From: Acidobacteriota bacterium
GTDB taxonomy: Bacteria; Acidobacteriota; Blastocatellia; Pyrinomonadales; Pyrinomonadaceae
DNA length: 64,000 nucleotides
Assembly (NCBI GenBank): GCA_018269005.1
Contig: JAFDVK010000012.1
Coordinates: forward strand, 744,001-808,000
Reading direction: 5' to 3'
Below, piece by piece: positions 49,456-58,460 of the stretch. The notes under the pieces are model-generated. The model did no database searches and was not told the DNA's origin. It was given only the letters and a program-made list of their open reading frames with translations. The position numbers and the translations under genes are program-made. How positions within the stretch are numbered: the stretch's first letter is position 1; each line of letters opens with the position of its first letter.

Positions 49456-50081
49456 AAGGCAGTTTTATTACCTTCGAAGGCATAGACGGCAGCGGAAAGA
49501 CCACACAGTTGAACAAGCTCGCCGAAACTTTGCGGTGCGCGGGCCGCGATGTTCTTGTTACGTGCGAACCCGGCGGCACGCCGCTTGGGAAAGAGATCCG
49601 CAAGGCATTCCTTGAAACAAAACAAGATGTGGAACCGCTTGCGGAGCTGCTGCTTTTTGCGGCGGATCGAGCACAGCACGTTCAGCATCTGATCCGGCCT
49701 GCCCTTGCGGACGGCCGCATCGTCATCTCCGATCGCTACGCCGACGCGACCCTGGCATACCAAGGAGCGGGACGCGGCTTCGATCTCGAGTTGGTCGAAC
49801 GCGTCATATCCATCGCGACCAACGGCCTCAAGCCGGACCTCACGCTATTCTTCGACATCGACCCGCACCAGGCGGTCGATCGAATGGCGTTTCGCGGAGA
49901 GCACAAGAAGAACCGGATGGATCTCGAATCTTTGGATTTTTACACGCGTGTGCGTGAAGGATATTTGAAGATCGCAGCCGCAGAGCCGACGCGATTCCGC
50001 GTGATCGATGCCAGCAGAAGCGTTGACGAGATCGCCGAGGAAACTCTTGAAATAGTTAAGGAGAACTTGGCCGGTGTTTAG
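49452..50081 (+). CDS. tmk: Thymidylate kinase
   Basis: Phosphorylates dTMP to dTDP. It has 209 residues and a TTG start at 49452 overlapping the hfq stop. P-loop FEGIDGSGKTTQLNKL (about 8–23), dTMP-binding CEPGGTPLGKEIRK, and DRYADATLAYQGAGRGFDLE (about 94–113), the typical TMP-kinase DRY motif. holB starts 8 bases before its stop, a common tmk–holB coupling. Confidence 0.95.
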   Translation: MKGSFITFEGIDGSGKTTQLNKLAETLRCAGRDVLVTCEPGGTPLGKEIRKAFLETKQDVEPLAELLLFAADRAQHVQHLIRPALADGRIVISDRYADATLAYQGAGRGFDLELVERVISIATNGLKPDLTLFFDIDPHQAVDRMAFRGEHKKNRMDLESLDFYTRVREGYLKIAAAEPTRFRVIDASRSVDEIAEETLEIVKENLAGV

Positions 50082-51117
50082 CAGGCTCATCGGGAACGAT
50101 GTCACAAAATTGACGCTTCGCCGCCTGATCCATCAGGAGCGACTGCCGAATTCGCTGCTGTTCGCCGGCCCGGAAGGTGTCGGCAAAAAGCAGTTCGCGA
50201 TCGAGACGGCCCGAACGCTCTTCTGCAGGCAGCGGGTTGGCGACGAGGCCTGCGGCGTATGCTCGTCGTGCATCCGTACGGGCACGTTCTCGCAGCCGAC
50301 AAGCGATAAGAAGGACGTGTTTGAACGCGTCCATTTTAGCGAAAGCCCCGATCTCGGCTTCGTTCTGCCATTTAATAGGAATATTCTGATCGGTGCGATC
50401 CGCGTCCTCGAACGTGAGGCGAATTTCAATCCTTACGAGGCGCCGGCACGCGTCTTTATCATCGACGATGCCGATCTGATGAAGGATGCGGCCGCCAACG
50501 CGCTTCTTAAAACACTTGAAGAGCCGGCCGAAACGACGCACATAATTCTCGTGACCTCGCGGCCGGACGTCTTGCTGCCAACGATCCGCTCACGGTGCCA
50601 GACGATCCATTTCGCTCCTGTTGATCGGAAGGCGATCGAGAACTACTTGATCGAAGAGCGTGCCTTTTCGCATGACGAAGCCCGGCTTGCTGCGGGAGTC
50701 GCACACGGAAGTATCGGGCGTGCGGTCGAGATAGATGTCGGCGAATATCGCGAGATGCGCGAACGGGCCGTCCGCGTGCTCAGATCAGCATTGATAGATG
50801 GCGACGCGGCCGCACTTCTGAAAATATCCGAAGAGCTGAACGACGCCAAAAATAAGGACAATTTTGAGGCGAATCTCGACGTTCTCGAAAGCGTCGTTCG
50901 TGATGTTTGGCGGCTCGCCTGCGGCGTTGAGACCTCGAAGCTGCTCGACCCTGAAATGGCAGAAACCTATTCGCGATTTGCAGAGCAGGCCGCACCCGCG
51001 AGATTCGCGGAGTGGCTCAGCGAGATCGAAGAATTCCGGAAAACTCTTATTGTGAATATCAATAAAAAGGTCGCGACAGATGCGTTGTTTTTGACAATGG
51101 CATCGGGAAAGCGGTAA
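50074..51117 (+). CDS. holB: DNA polymerase III subunit delta'
   Basis: The clamp-loader subunit. It has 347 residues and a GTG start at 50074. NSLLFAGPEGVGKKQFAIE (about 25–43) is the Walker A-like motif. A zinc module has CRQ...CGVCSSC (about 51–69). KTLEEPAETTHIILVTSRPD (about 146–165) corresponds to the sensor region, and SRCQTIHF follows. The C-terminal helical region is less conserved. It could also be annotated as a DnaX-like ATPase, but the length and the tmk neighbour indicate HolB. Confidence 0.9.
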   Translation: MFSRLIGNDVTKLTLRRLIHQERLPNSLLFAGPEGVGKKQFAIETARTLFCRQRVGDEACGVCSSCIRTGTFSQPTSDKKDVFERVHFSESPDLGFVLPFNRNILIGAIRVLEREANFNPYEAPARVFIIDDADLMKDAAANALLKTLEEPAETTHIILVTSRPDVLLPTIRSRCQTIHFAPVDRKAIENYLIEERAFSHDEARLAAGVAHGSIGRAVEIDVGEYREMRERAVRVLRSALIDGDAAALLKISEELNDAKNKDNFEANLDVLESVVRDVWRLACGVETSKLLDPEMAETYSRFAEQAAPARFAEWLSEIEEFRKTLIVNINKKVATDALFLTMASGKR

Positions 51118-51133
51118 TTAGTTGTAAAGGGAA

Positions 51134-51562
51134 ATGAACGTACTCGCGTTGGAAAACCCATCCGCCATTACAAGGGTCTCGGCACTCGCCGGTGCATGCG
51201 CTCTTGCCGCAGGCTCAACGATGGTCGCGGTGTTCGATCCTTCAAAAGCGCATATTTTCCCCGTCTGTCCGCTGCTTGCCTTGACCGGCATTGCGTGTCC
51301 GGGCTGTGGATTAACGCGAGCTTTTCACGCTCTTTTTCACGGCGACTTTATTACAGCGTTGGATTTTAACTTGCTTGTTCCCGTGTGGGCCGTCGCTTTT
51401 GCGTGGATCTTCATCTCGCTCCTTCTGATCGGCGTACGAAAGAAGGGTTTGCCTATGTGGCCGACAAACCCTAAATTCATCTACGGATTCTTCGCGGTTC
51501 TTTTTGTTTTCGGAGTGCTTAGAAATATACCGGCGTGGCCGCTGACGATACTCTATCCTTAA
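51134..51562 (+). CDS. DUF2752 membrane protein
   Basis: A 142-residue polytopic protein. The family signature CPGCGLTRAFHALFHGDF (about 55–72) lies between membrane helices (about 15–36 before, 77–103 and 115–136 after). DUF2752 has no established function. It converges with ispG, overlapping its stop by 4 bases. Confidence 0.87.
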   Translation: MNVLALENPSAITRVSALAGACALAAGSTMVAVFDPSKAHIFPVCPLLALTGIACPGCGLTRAFHALFHGDFITALDFNLLVPVWAVAFAWIFISLLLIGVRKKGLPMWPTNPKFIYGFFAVLFVFGVLRNIPAWPLTILYP

Positions 51563-52668
51563 CCCAGCTGCACGAGCTTTTTCGCAGCCTCAAGCGGAGA
51601 AACATTCGGGCCTTCGGTACGCAAAAGCTCAACCTCTTTTACGAACTCATCAACGATATTCTCGCCGGCAACGCGTCTGAGAGGCACGCCGTTCTTGAAG
51701 ATCATCCCGACATTTCGTCCGAACGTGATGCCGAGTTGCGAATCGTGCGCCTCGCCAGGGCCGTTCACCGCACAGCCCATTATCGAGAGATGCAGCGGTT
51801 CCTCGACGTGCGCGAGTCTGCGTTCGACCTCGGTAACGATCTCGACGAAATTATCGATATCGAGCCGCCCGCACGTCGGGCAAGCGACGACCGTCACACC
51901 GCGTTTTCGGAGTTCGAGAGATTTAAGTATTTCCCAAGCGACGCGAACTTCTTCGTGCGGTTCGGCGGCAAGTGAAACGCGGATCGTGTCGCCGATGCCT
52001 TCGTTCAACAATATGCCGAGGCCGATCGCTGATTTTATCGTTCCGCCAAAAGGCGTTCCCGCTTCGGTAACGCCGAGGTGAAGCGGATAATCGACCTTTT
52101 CGGCCATCAGGCGATAGGCCGCGACCATTCGGTTCACGTCCGAGGCCTTGAGCGAGATTATGGTGTCGGAAAAGCCGAGATCTTCGAGAATGCGGACGTG
52201 CCGCATTCCGCTCTCGACCATCGCTTCGGGCGTCGCGGTCCCGTATTTCTTCAGCAGATCCTTCTCCAGCGAACCGCCGTTGACGCCGATACGGATCGGC
52301 ACTTTCTGAGCTTCGGCAGCACGCACGACCTCGCGTACACGCTCGATCTTACCGATGTTTCCCGGATTAATGCGAAGCTTGTCGATGCCGGCATCGAGAG
52401 CTTTCAAGGCGAGCTTGTAATGAAAATGAATGTCCGCGACAAGCGGCACGTCCGTCCGTCTGCGTATGTCTTTTAGGGCATCAGCGGCCGCATCGTCCGG
52501 CACCGCGATGCGCACGATCTCGCATCCGGCGGCGACCATCTCATCGATCTGCTTCAATGTGCCATCGACGTCGGTCGTGTCCGTCTTGGTCATCGACTGA
52601 ACGACCACAGGCGCACCGCCGCCGATCTGAATATCACGCACTTTTACCGCTCTAGTAACTCTCGCCAT
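51559..52668 (-). CDS. ispG: 4-hydroxy-3-methylbut-2-en-1-yl diphosphate synthase
   Basis: The penultimate enzyme of the MEP isoprenoid pathway, a [4Fe-4S] protein. It has 369 residues. The start VKVRDIQIGGGAPVVVQSMT (about 7–26) is typical. The TIM barrel includes VADIHFHYKLALKAL and KLRINPGNIG. Cluster cysteines are in VACPTCGRLDID (about 259–270) and MGCAVNGPGEA (about 299–309). Together with dxr two genes upstream it gives two MEP-pathway enzymes in one strand group. Confidence 0.95.
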   Translation of the reverse strand: MARVTRAVKVRDIQIGGGAPVVVQSMTKTDTTDVDGTLKQIDEMVAAGCEIVRIAVPDDAAADALKDIRRRTDVPLVADIHFHYKLALKALDAGIDKLRINPGNIGKIERVREVVRAAEAQKVPIRIGVNGGSLEKDLLKKYGTATPEAMVESGMRHVRILEDLGFSDTIISLKASDVNRMVAAYRLMAEKVDYPLHLGVTEAGTPFGGTIKSAIGLGILLNEGIGDTIRVSLAAEPHEEVRVAWEILKSLELRKRGVTVVACPTCGRLDIDNFVEIVTEVERRLAHVEEPLHLSIMGCAVNGPGEAHDSQLGITFGRNVGMIFKNGVPLRRVAGENIVDEFVKEVELLRTEGPNVSPLEAAKKLVQLG

Positions 52669-52729
52669 TAAACTTACTACCTAAGGTTGACTACCGAAAG
52701 CAATCAAACGATCACGTCTCAAACTCGCA

Positions 52730-52750
52730 CCATTCACGATTCACCACTAA
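52730..52750 (-). repeat. TGGTGAA-type repeat between rseP and ispG
   Basis: CCATTCACGATTCACCACT is the reverse complement of a TGGTGAATCGTGAATGG-like array, matching the words at 655–687. It lies in the ~85-base gap downstream of rseP. Confidence 0.5.
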
Positions 52751-52754
52751 CTTC

Positions 52755-54182
52755 CTATTTTCCGAACAGCCTCGATACATCAAAGAAGACGGTCGTTACC
52801 ATGAGCAGAAGCACGATCGCGAGACCCGTTAGCTGTATGCGTTCGCGGGCGACGAGCGAGAGTGTTTTGCCGAACCAGGAGAGCACCTTCTCGATGCCGA
52901 GGACCATTATCTGGCCGCCGTCGAGCATCGGAATCGGGAGCAGGTTCATTACGCCGAGCGTCAGGCTGATGGCCATCAAGAGCGGCAGAAGGCCGAAAAA
53001 TCCTGCGGCGAAGACCGTGTTGACGATCGCCTGTCCGATGCCTATCGGGCCCGAGAGCGTGTCGCGTGCGGAACGCTCGCCGGTCCCGACCTGTCCTAAT
53101 GCTGTTCCCGTAAGCCGAAGGATCCGCATATTCTGATCGACGGCGAATGCGGCCGCACCGCCAAGGCCGACCTTGTCACGCTTTGCGAGCAGGCTCGGGT
53201 CAAAGCCGATACCGATGAGCCAACGATCGTCCTTTTGTTCGGCGTGCGTGGTGATGGTGATCTTCTCGCCTTTACGGTCGATCGAGAGGGTCAGCGGCTG
53301 CCCTTTCGATTCGGTGACAACGGACTGCATACGGCGGATATTTGTGATATTTACGCCGTTTACGGCCTTGATCCAATCACCGGTCTGCACACCGTCCTTC
53401 GCCGCGGGCAAAGATGAGTCGAGGTTGCTTACGACCACCGGTTCGGTGCCCGTGTCAGGATCCATATCGAGCACACCTGCCGACTGTCCTGCCTGCGTCA
53501 GCTTGGTCGGAGAGATCGTGAGATCGAGCCGTTGGCCGTCGCGCTCAACAGTGATCGGGACGGGCCTTTCCGGGATCAGAAGTGCGCTGTCCTCGATCCG
53601 CGACCACGAGGGATCGGTCTCGCCCTGAAACTCTACGATGCGGTCGCCTGCCTTGATGCCGGCTTGCGCGGCGGCTCCATCGGGTCTTACAAAACCGACG
53701 ATCGGGGCGGGATTTGCCGGCACACCGAGCCAGAGTGCGATGCCTAGCGGAATGGCGAGAGCGAGCACGAAATTCATGAACGGCCCGCCCAGCATCACGA
53801 AGAATTTCTGCCAACGCGGCCGAAGTTCGTAAAGTTCGCTATCGGGAACCACAAATTTCGCATGCTTTTTCTCGTCGATCTCACCGATATTCCTTTCTTC
53901 GAGGAACGCTTCCACCTTTTCCTTCGAGCTTCCGCCCTCGAGCGGCGCCGTCTCATCATCGCCGTAAAGCTTCACGTAAGCTCCCAGCGGTATGGCCGAC
54001 ACGCGGTAGTCCGTGTGGCCGATCTTTACGCCGAAGAGACGCGGTCCGAGGCCGAAGAACGAATATGCTTCGACACGCATTCCGAAGATCTTCGCGACGA
54101 TAAAATGCCCGAATTCGTGGATATTTATCGCTACGCCGAGGACAAAAAGGATCGCTAAAATTGCTATTAGAACGTTCAACAT
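52755..54182 (-). CDS. rseP: Site-2 zinc metalloprotease RseP
   Basis: An intramembrane protease of the S2P family that cleaves anti-sigma factors or signal-peptide remnants. It has 475 residues. HEFGH at 22–26 in the first membrane helix provides zinc ligands, and NLLPIPMLDGGQI near 405 contains the third ligand Asp. Two PDZ-like regions lie between (GFVRPDGAAAQAGIKAGDRI; SSLPAAKDGVQTGDWIKAVN). An acidic insert (about 77–115) follows the first helix. dxr–rseP is a widely conserved gene pair. Confidence 0.94.
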   Translation of the reverse strand: MLNVLIAILAILFVLGVAINIHEFGHFIVAKIFGMRVEAYSFFGLGPRLFGVKIGHTDYRVSAIPLGAYVKLYGDDETAPLEGGSSKEKVEAFLEERNIGEIDEKKHAKFVVPDSELYELRPRWQKFFVMLGGPFMNFVLALAIPLGIALWLGVPANPAPIVGFVRPDGAAAQAGIKAGDRIVEFQGETDPSWSRIEDSALLIPERPVPITVERDGQRLDLTISPTKLTQAGQSAGVLDMDPDTGTEPVVVSNLDSSLPAAKDGVQTGDWIKAVNGVNITNIRRMQSVVTESKGQPLTLSIDRKGEKITITTHAEQKDDRWLIGIGFDPSLLAKRDKVGLGGAAAFAVDQNMRILRLTGTALGQVGTGERSARDTLSGPIGIGQAIVNTVFAAGFFGLLPLLMAISLTLGVMNLLPIPMLDGGQIMVLGIEKVLSWFGKTLSLVARERIQLTGLAIVLLLMVTTVFFDVSRLFGK

Positions 54183-54194
54183 CAGTAAATCAGG

Positions 54195-55373
54195 CTAAAA
54201 TGTGGCCGCGGCCGGGCTAATTGCCATTATAGCGCGTCGGCGCGCCCAGGAGTCTGCATCGAGAACAGCTTCAAGTGTGCCGGCGTTCGTCGGTGAATGT
54301 TCTCTCATCACGCGTGCGTTCGTTTCTGCGATCTCGCCAAACCCGATCTTTCCGTCAAGAAACGCCTGCACGCTCACTTCATTCGCCGCATTTAGGACCG
54401 CCGGCATCGTGCCGCCTGCCTTTAGAGCCTCGAAGGCGAGCGAGAGGCACGGAAATCGCTCGAGGTCCGGCTCCTCGAATTCGAGTTTGCTGACCCGCGC
54501 AAGATCGAGGCGTTCGCACGCGGCCTCATTCCGGTCGGGATACGTCAATGCGTACTGTATCGCGTGCTTCATATCCGGTACGCCAAGCTGCGCCATTATC
54601 GAGCCGTCGATCATCTCGACCATCGAATGGATCACCGACTGCGGATGGACGATCACCGATATCTCGTCCGCATCAAAACCAAAGAGCCAGCGGGCCTCGA
54701 TCACCTCAAGCCCTTTGTTCATAAGGGTTGCGGAATCGATCGTGATCTTCTCGCCCATCTTCCAGTTCGGGTGGTCAAGCGCTTGTTCGCGTGTCGCCGA
54801 GAGTATCTTCTCTTTTTCCCACGTGCGAAACGGACCGCCCGAGGCTGTCAAAATTAGACGCCGAACTTCCGAAGTTCGTTCGCCGCGAAGGCATTGGTGA
54901 ATGGCGTTGTGTTCGCTGTCAACAGGCACGATCTCGGCGCCGGACCGTCTAGCGGTGGCGGTCATCAATTCGCCCGCCATCACGAGCGTTTCTTTGTTCG
55001 CGAGCGCGATCCGCTTTCCCGCTTCGATCGCCCTTAACGTCGGGATAAACCCAACTGCACCAACAGTTGCGGATACGACGGTGTCAGCTTCCGCATGAGT
55101 TGCGACCGCGACGAGGCCCGATTCGCCGCAGTCGATACGCGGCCGCTTTTCGAGCTTTGCGGTCTCTCTTTCGAGCAACTCCGCACACGCCTCATCCCCA
55201 CAGGCGACAAGCTCGGGCGAAAATCTTTCGATCTGCTCGACGAACTTTTCAGTATTTCGCCCTGCGGCCATCGCCACCACGCGGATGTCGCCAAGATGCT
55301 CGACGACCTTCAGCGTGTTGCAGCCGATCGAACCCGTCGAACCGAGAATGGAGATGGCCTTGGCTCTTTTCAT
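54195..55373 (-). CDS. dxr: 1-deoxy-D-xylulose 5-phosphate reductoisomerase
   Basis: The second step of the MEP isoprenoid pathway. It has 392 residues. NADPH motif ISILGSTGSIGCNTLKVV (about 8–25), LANKETLVMAG (about 122–132) and PVDSEHNAIHQCL (about 149–161) with the metal Asp/Glu. TASGGPFRTW and NWKMGEKITIDSATLMNKGLE (split) follow. It is the first gene of the dxr–rseP–ispG strand group. Confidence 0.95.
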   Translation of the reverse strand: MKRAKAISILGSTGSIGCNTLKVVEHLGDIRVVAMAAGRNTEKFVEQIERFSPELVACGDEACAELLERETAKLEKRPRIDCGESGLVAVATHAEADTVVSATVGAVGFIPTLRAIEAGKRIALANKETLVMAGELMTATARRSGAEIVPVDSEHNAIHQCLRGERTSEVRRLILTASGGPFRTWEKEKILSATREQALDHPNWKMGEKITIDSATLMNKGLEVIEARWLFGFDADEISVIVHPQSVIHSMVEMIDGSIMAQLGVPDMKHAIQYALTYPDRNEAACERLDLARVSKLEFEEPDLERFPCLSLAFEALKAGGTMPAVLNAANEVSVQAFLDGKIGFGEIAETNARVMREHSPTNAGTLEAVLDADSWARRRAIMAISPAAATF

Positions 55374-55475
55374 ATGAAAAACAGGCGGGTGAGGTCGCTA
55401 TCGAAATGCTCTACAACGCATTCATCGACGTTAAACACAGCAAGAGACAGATTAGCATAGAGGCAGGTTTCAGGG

Positions 55476-56078
55476 CTAGTTTTCAGCGTCTTTGCGTGAG
55501 AATTCCGCTACCGAATCGAAGCGGTCGCCGCCCGCCTCACCGCGCTCTTGTTTGTCAGCAAGAAATTGGTTGAATTCTGCGGAGCGGTTGCGCGGCACGC
55601 TGAGAGATCTCCATTCCTTCGAACGAAAATGCTTCGCGAGAAATACGATCTGGCCGACGTGATAGGCATAATGCGTCATTTGGCGGTTTATCGCCTCAAC
55701 GACGGTGTGCGGTTCGCCGCGGATCGTGATCGTTCGCCCGAAGTCGTCCACGGACAGCGGTTCGATGGCATCGAAGAGCGTCTGCCAACCCGTTTCCCAG
55801 AACTCCATCAACGACGCCCGAGTGTCACCGATCATCTCAAATTCGGTATCGCGGTTCCGATCCGCCTTTTCACCATCGCTCGTAAAAAGATCCCGCCAGC
55901 GTGAGCGTGCATTTCCGGCAATGTGCTTCACGATCACGGCGATCGAATTCCCTTCCTCATCGAGGCTTCGGGAAAATTCCTCATCAGAAACCTGCTCGAA
56001 GGCTCGCTCAGCGAGCTTCTTGTAATTGCGAAATGAACGAACCGAATCCGCGAGATAATTGCTCCAAAGACCTTCCAT
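55476..56078 (-). CDS. DinB-like four-helix protein (DUF1572 type)
   Basis: A 200-residue protein. NSIAVIVKHIAGNARSRW (about 45–62) carries the first His. HTVVEAINRQMTHYAYHVGQ (about 123–142) has the His cluster of the DinB/YfiT metal-binding fold. DUF1572 proteins are often annotated as putative damage-inducible or thiol-transferase-like; the function is not known. The start MEGLWSNYLADSV is conserved-looking. It follows a four-helix-bundle gene by 8 bases on the same strand. Confidence 0.82.
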   Translation of the reverse strand: MEGLWSNYLADSVRSFRNYKKLAERAFEQVSDEEFSRSLDEEGNSIAVIVKHIAGNARSRWRDLFTSDGEKADRNRDTEFEMIGDTRASLMEFWETGWQTLFDAIEPLSVDDFGRTITIRGEPHTVVEAINRQMTHYAYHVGQIVFLAKHFRSKEWRSLSVPRNRSAEFNQFLADKQERGEAGGDRFDSVAEFSRKDAEN

Positions 56079-56086
56079 CGATCACC

Positions 56087-56437
56087 TCACACAAGCATCT
56101 TCTTAAATCCGCCGAGCATTTTCTTTATCTCGATGATGGCCCCCGAAAGCAGGTCGTATGGCGTCTGTTCTACTAATTCAAGATCGTGCGCGACTAGAGC
56201 AAAATATTCCAACCTCATAGCGAGCGAAAGCGAAAGATTTATTGATGCCGCAAACTCCGCATCACTGGATTTTCCCGCACCTTCGGCGATGTATGCCGGA
56301 ATATCGACCGCTGTTTTGCGGATCGAGTGCCGAAGCCCAAATACCTCTTCACGGGGGAATTCCGCCGTCACCTTATACGCCAAGAGAGCAAGCTCATGTG
56401 CCTTCTGCCAAACTTTGAGATTTCGAAAATCCTGCAT
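56087..56437 (-). CDS. Four helix bundle protein (23S rRNA IVP family)
   Basis: A 116-residue protein starting MQDFRNLKVWQKAHELALLA with the typical KVWQ motif, FPREEVFGLRHSIRKTAVDI (about 29–48) and EGAGKSSDAEF (about 55–65). Originally known as the product of intervening sequences of 23S rRNA genes, it is now seen as a common bacterial family that spreads widely and often neighbours repeats. Function unknown. It lies between the DinB-like gene and a heptamer array beside hisS. Confidence 0.9.
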   Translation of the reverse strand: MQDFRNLKVWQKAHELALLAYKVTAEFPREEVFGLRHSIRKTAVDIPAYIAEGAGKSSDAEFAASINLSLSLAMRLEYFALVAHDLELVEQTPYDLLSGAIIEIKKMLGGFKKMLV

Positions 56438-56446
56438 TTTAAGTGT

Positions 56447-56520
56447 AGCTGTCAGCCTTCAGCTAAAAGCTATAAGCCAAGCTTAAAGCTTACGGCTAAT
56501 AGCTGATAGCTATATTTCAA
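56447..56520. repeat. Heptamer-type array downstream of hisS
   Basis: Degenerate AGCTNNNAGC words ending TAATAGC-TGATAGC-TATATTT. It shares the TGATAGC unit and T-rich end with the arrays at 43311–43350 and 57028–57067. It ends at the hisS stop codon. Confidence 0.7.
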
Positions 56521-57908
56521 ACGGCTATTATTTCTCGAACTTTATTTCTGTTGCAGGTCTGCTGTTCGCCGGTACGCATATTTTTGAGTGTTACATTGTT
56601 CTCGCAGATCTCCGTTTCACCGAGAACACAGACGAACGGGACGCCGATGGAATCAGCGTATTTCATCTGTTTGCCGAGTTTATCAGGTTCGGGATAGACG
56701 GTCACGCGAAGGCCTTGGCTGCGCAGTTCGTCCGCGAGCCGGAGCGATTCGTTAACCGTTTCCTCGCTCCAGATCGTTATCATTACGTCCGCCGGCGTCG
56801 AATCCGCGATCTCGGGCGGGAACATTCCGCGTTCTTCCATAACGACGAGAATGCGTTCTAGGCCGAGCGAAAATCCGCACGCCGGTATCTGTTCTTTACC
56901 GAACATCCCGATCAGCCCGTCATAACGCCCGCCGCCGCCCAAACTCCCCGCAAGGTCAGGAACATTTATCTCCATTATCGTTCCGGTGTAGTACGACAAA
57001 CCACGGGCCAAACTTACATCGACAACGAGCTGATGGCTGATAGCTGATAGCTGAGAGCTGTATTTCAATATCCGGCCCAGATCATTCAAGCCATTTTGTG
57101 CGGATGCATGGTCGCCGACGAAATCGGAAAGTGTCGTCATGGCGGATGCCGTCTCGACGGAAGCGACAGACTGCAAGAGTTCGAGAAGGTTTGCGGCGCC
57201 GGTAATCCCGCGGTCATCGAATTCCTTTGTCACGCCGTCGGGCCCGATCTTGTCGAGCTTATCGAGCGCGACAAGGGCGTCGCCTTCTTGTTCGGGTGCG
57301 ATGCCGGATGCAGCGAGCATTCCTCTTAGCAATTCGCGATGATTCAGGCGAATGATAAAGTCGTCGAACCCAAGCCTTTTTAAGATCGTGGCGACCGCCG
57401 AGATCAGCTCGGCTTCGACAACAAGGGAATCCGATCCGACCGCATCGACGTCGCATTGGTAGAATTCGCGGTAGCGGCCTTTTGCAGGACGGTCGGCACG
57501 CCAAACGGGCTGTATCTGATAGCGTTTGAAGAATTTCGGCAGTTCGTTACGGTTGTTTGCGACAACACGTGCAAGCGGCACGGTAAGGTCGTAACGCAAG
57601 GCTAAGTCCGAAAGTTGCGAAGTTTCGATGTTTCGAAGTTCCAAGGTTTCTTCGCCGACTTCGGGACTTCGCAACTTCGTAACTTCCGCCAACTTTTCCC
57701 CGCGTTTGAGGATCTTGAACATCAGCTGCCCGCCTTCTTCGCCGTATTTTCCGGTCAAGGTTTCAAGGTTCTCAAAGGCAGGTGTTTCGAGCGGCTCAAA
57801 GCCGTAGCTCTCGTAAACATCTTTGATGATGCCGATAACGTAATTGCGTTTTCTTACGTCGGCGGGCAGGAAGTCGCGTGTCCCGCGAGCCGGATTCGTT
57901 GTTGCCAT
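56517..57908 (-). CDS. hisS: Histidyl-tRNA synthetase with two repeat-derived inserts
   Basis: Charges tRNA-His. It has 463 residues. Class II motif 1 region TRDFLPADVRKRNYVIGII, motif 2 FFKRYQIQPVWRADRPAKGR (about 130–149) and HisA signature LARGLSYYTGTIMEI (about 303–317) are present, then GGGGRYDGLIGMFG. Two stretches look abnormal for the family. One is EVTKLRSPEVGEETLELRNI then ETSQLSD (about 75–101), encoded by an octamer inverted array. The other is YSSQLSAISHQL (about 285–297), encoded by a heptamer array. Both keep the frame open. The anticodon-binding domain occupies the last 90 residues. Confidence 0.95.
   Translation of the reverse strand: MATTNPARGTRDFLPADVRKRNYVIGIIKDVYESYGFEPLETPAFENLETLTGKYGEEGGQLMFKILKRGEKLAEVTKLRSPEVGEETLELRNIETSQLSDLALRYDLTVPLARVVANNRNELPKFFKRYQIQPVWRADRPAKGRYREFYQCDVDAVGSDSLVVEAELISAVATILKRLGFDDFIIRLNHRELLRGMLAASGIAPEQEGDALVALDKLDKIGPDGVTKEFDDRGITGAANLLELLQSVASVETASAMTTLSDFVGDHASAQNGLNDLGRILKYSSQLSAISHQLVVDVSLARGLSYYTGTIMEINVPDLAGSLGGGGRYDGLIGMFGKEQIPACGFSLGLERILVVMEERGMFPPEIADSTPADVMITIWSEETVNESLRLADELRSQGLRVTVYPEPDKLGKQMKYADSIGVPFVCVLGETEICENNVTLKNMRTGEQQTCNRNKVREIIAV
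57028..57067. repeat. Heptamer array inside hisS
   Basis: GAGC-TGATGGC-TGATAGC-TGATAGC-TGAGAGC-TGTATTT on the plus strand, four heptamers with the conserved TGTATTT terminus. On the coding strand it yields the residues SSQLSAISHQL. Confidence 0.85.
57611..57690. repeat. Octamer inverted array inside hisS
   Basis: AAAGTTGCGAAGTTTCGATG on the left and GACTTCGCAACTTCGTAACT on the right are inverse forms of the GTTACGAA/GTTGCGAA words at 7359–7602. The arms can pair, so the hisS mRNA would contain a large hairpin. Confidence 0.8.
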
Positions 57909-57959
57909 CGAGTGTATTTTACAACAAGTATGCTTTTCTATCTCGCTCTGGAGGAAGGT

Positions 57960-58460
57960 TCAATATCGCAGCTTTAGCTCGGTGTAGTTTCGCCAGGAAC
58001 GATCCAAAAATTCGATCTCTTCCGCGGTAAGTTCGCGTTTCACGCGGGCAGGCGAGCCGATCACGAGCGAACGCGGCGGCACGATCGTGCCCGGTGTAAG
58101 AAGCGAGCCTGCACCGACGAGACATTCTTCGCCAACGTGAACGCCGTCCATCAGGATCGCGCCCATTCCGATCAGGCAGCGGTCATCGACCGTGCATCCG
58201 TGGAGCAGGACGCGATGCCCGACCGTTATCTCATTGCCGAGCACGGTCGGATGCGTCCCGCCAGAGACGTGTATGACGCAGTTATCCTGGATGTTCGTGC
58301 GTTCGCCGATGCGTATGTAGTTCACGTCGCCGCGGACAACGGAGCCGAACCAGATGCTCGAATCCTCACCGATCTCGACGTCTCCGATCACGGTCGAATT
58401 CTCAGCGACAAAGGCTGTCGGGTGAATGACGGGGAATTTATCTTCGAATTTTGAGATCAT
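57960..58460 (-). CDS. Gamma-carbonic-anhydrase-family protein
   Basis: A 166-residue left-handed beta-helix protein. TVIGDVEIGEDSSIWFGSVV (about 19–38) and RGDVNYIRIGERTNIQDNCV (about 39–58) are typical. The zinc ligands are His60 (VIHVSGGTHP), His82 and His87 (VGHRVLLHGC). The C-terminus GSPARVKRELTAEEI is shared by the YrdA/PaaY/Cam family. Actual carbonic anhydrase activity is not assured. Its start overlaps the murJ stop by 4 bases (ATGA). Confidence 0.88.
   Translation of the reverse strand: MISKFEDKFPVIHPTAFVAENSTVIGDVEIGEDSSIWFGSVVRGDVNYIRIGERTNIQDNCVIHVSGGTHPTVLGNEITVGHRVLLHGCTVDDRCLIGMGAILMDGVHVGEECLVGAGSLLTPGTIVPPRSLVIGSPARVKRELTAEEIEFLDRSWRNYTELKLRY

Noticed and set aside
56447..56520. 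Small RNA or terminator downstream of hisS
   Set aside because: The palindromic AGCT words and T-rich end are explained by the heptamer array family found at two other places.
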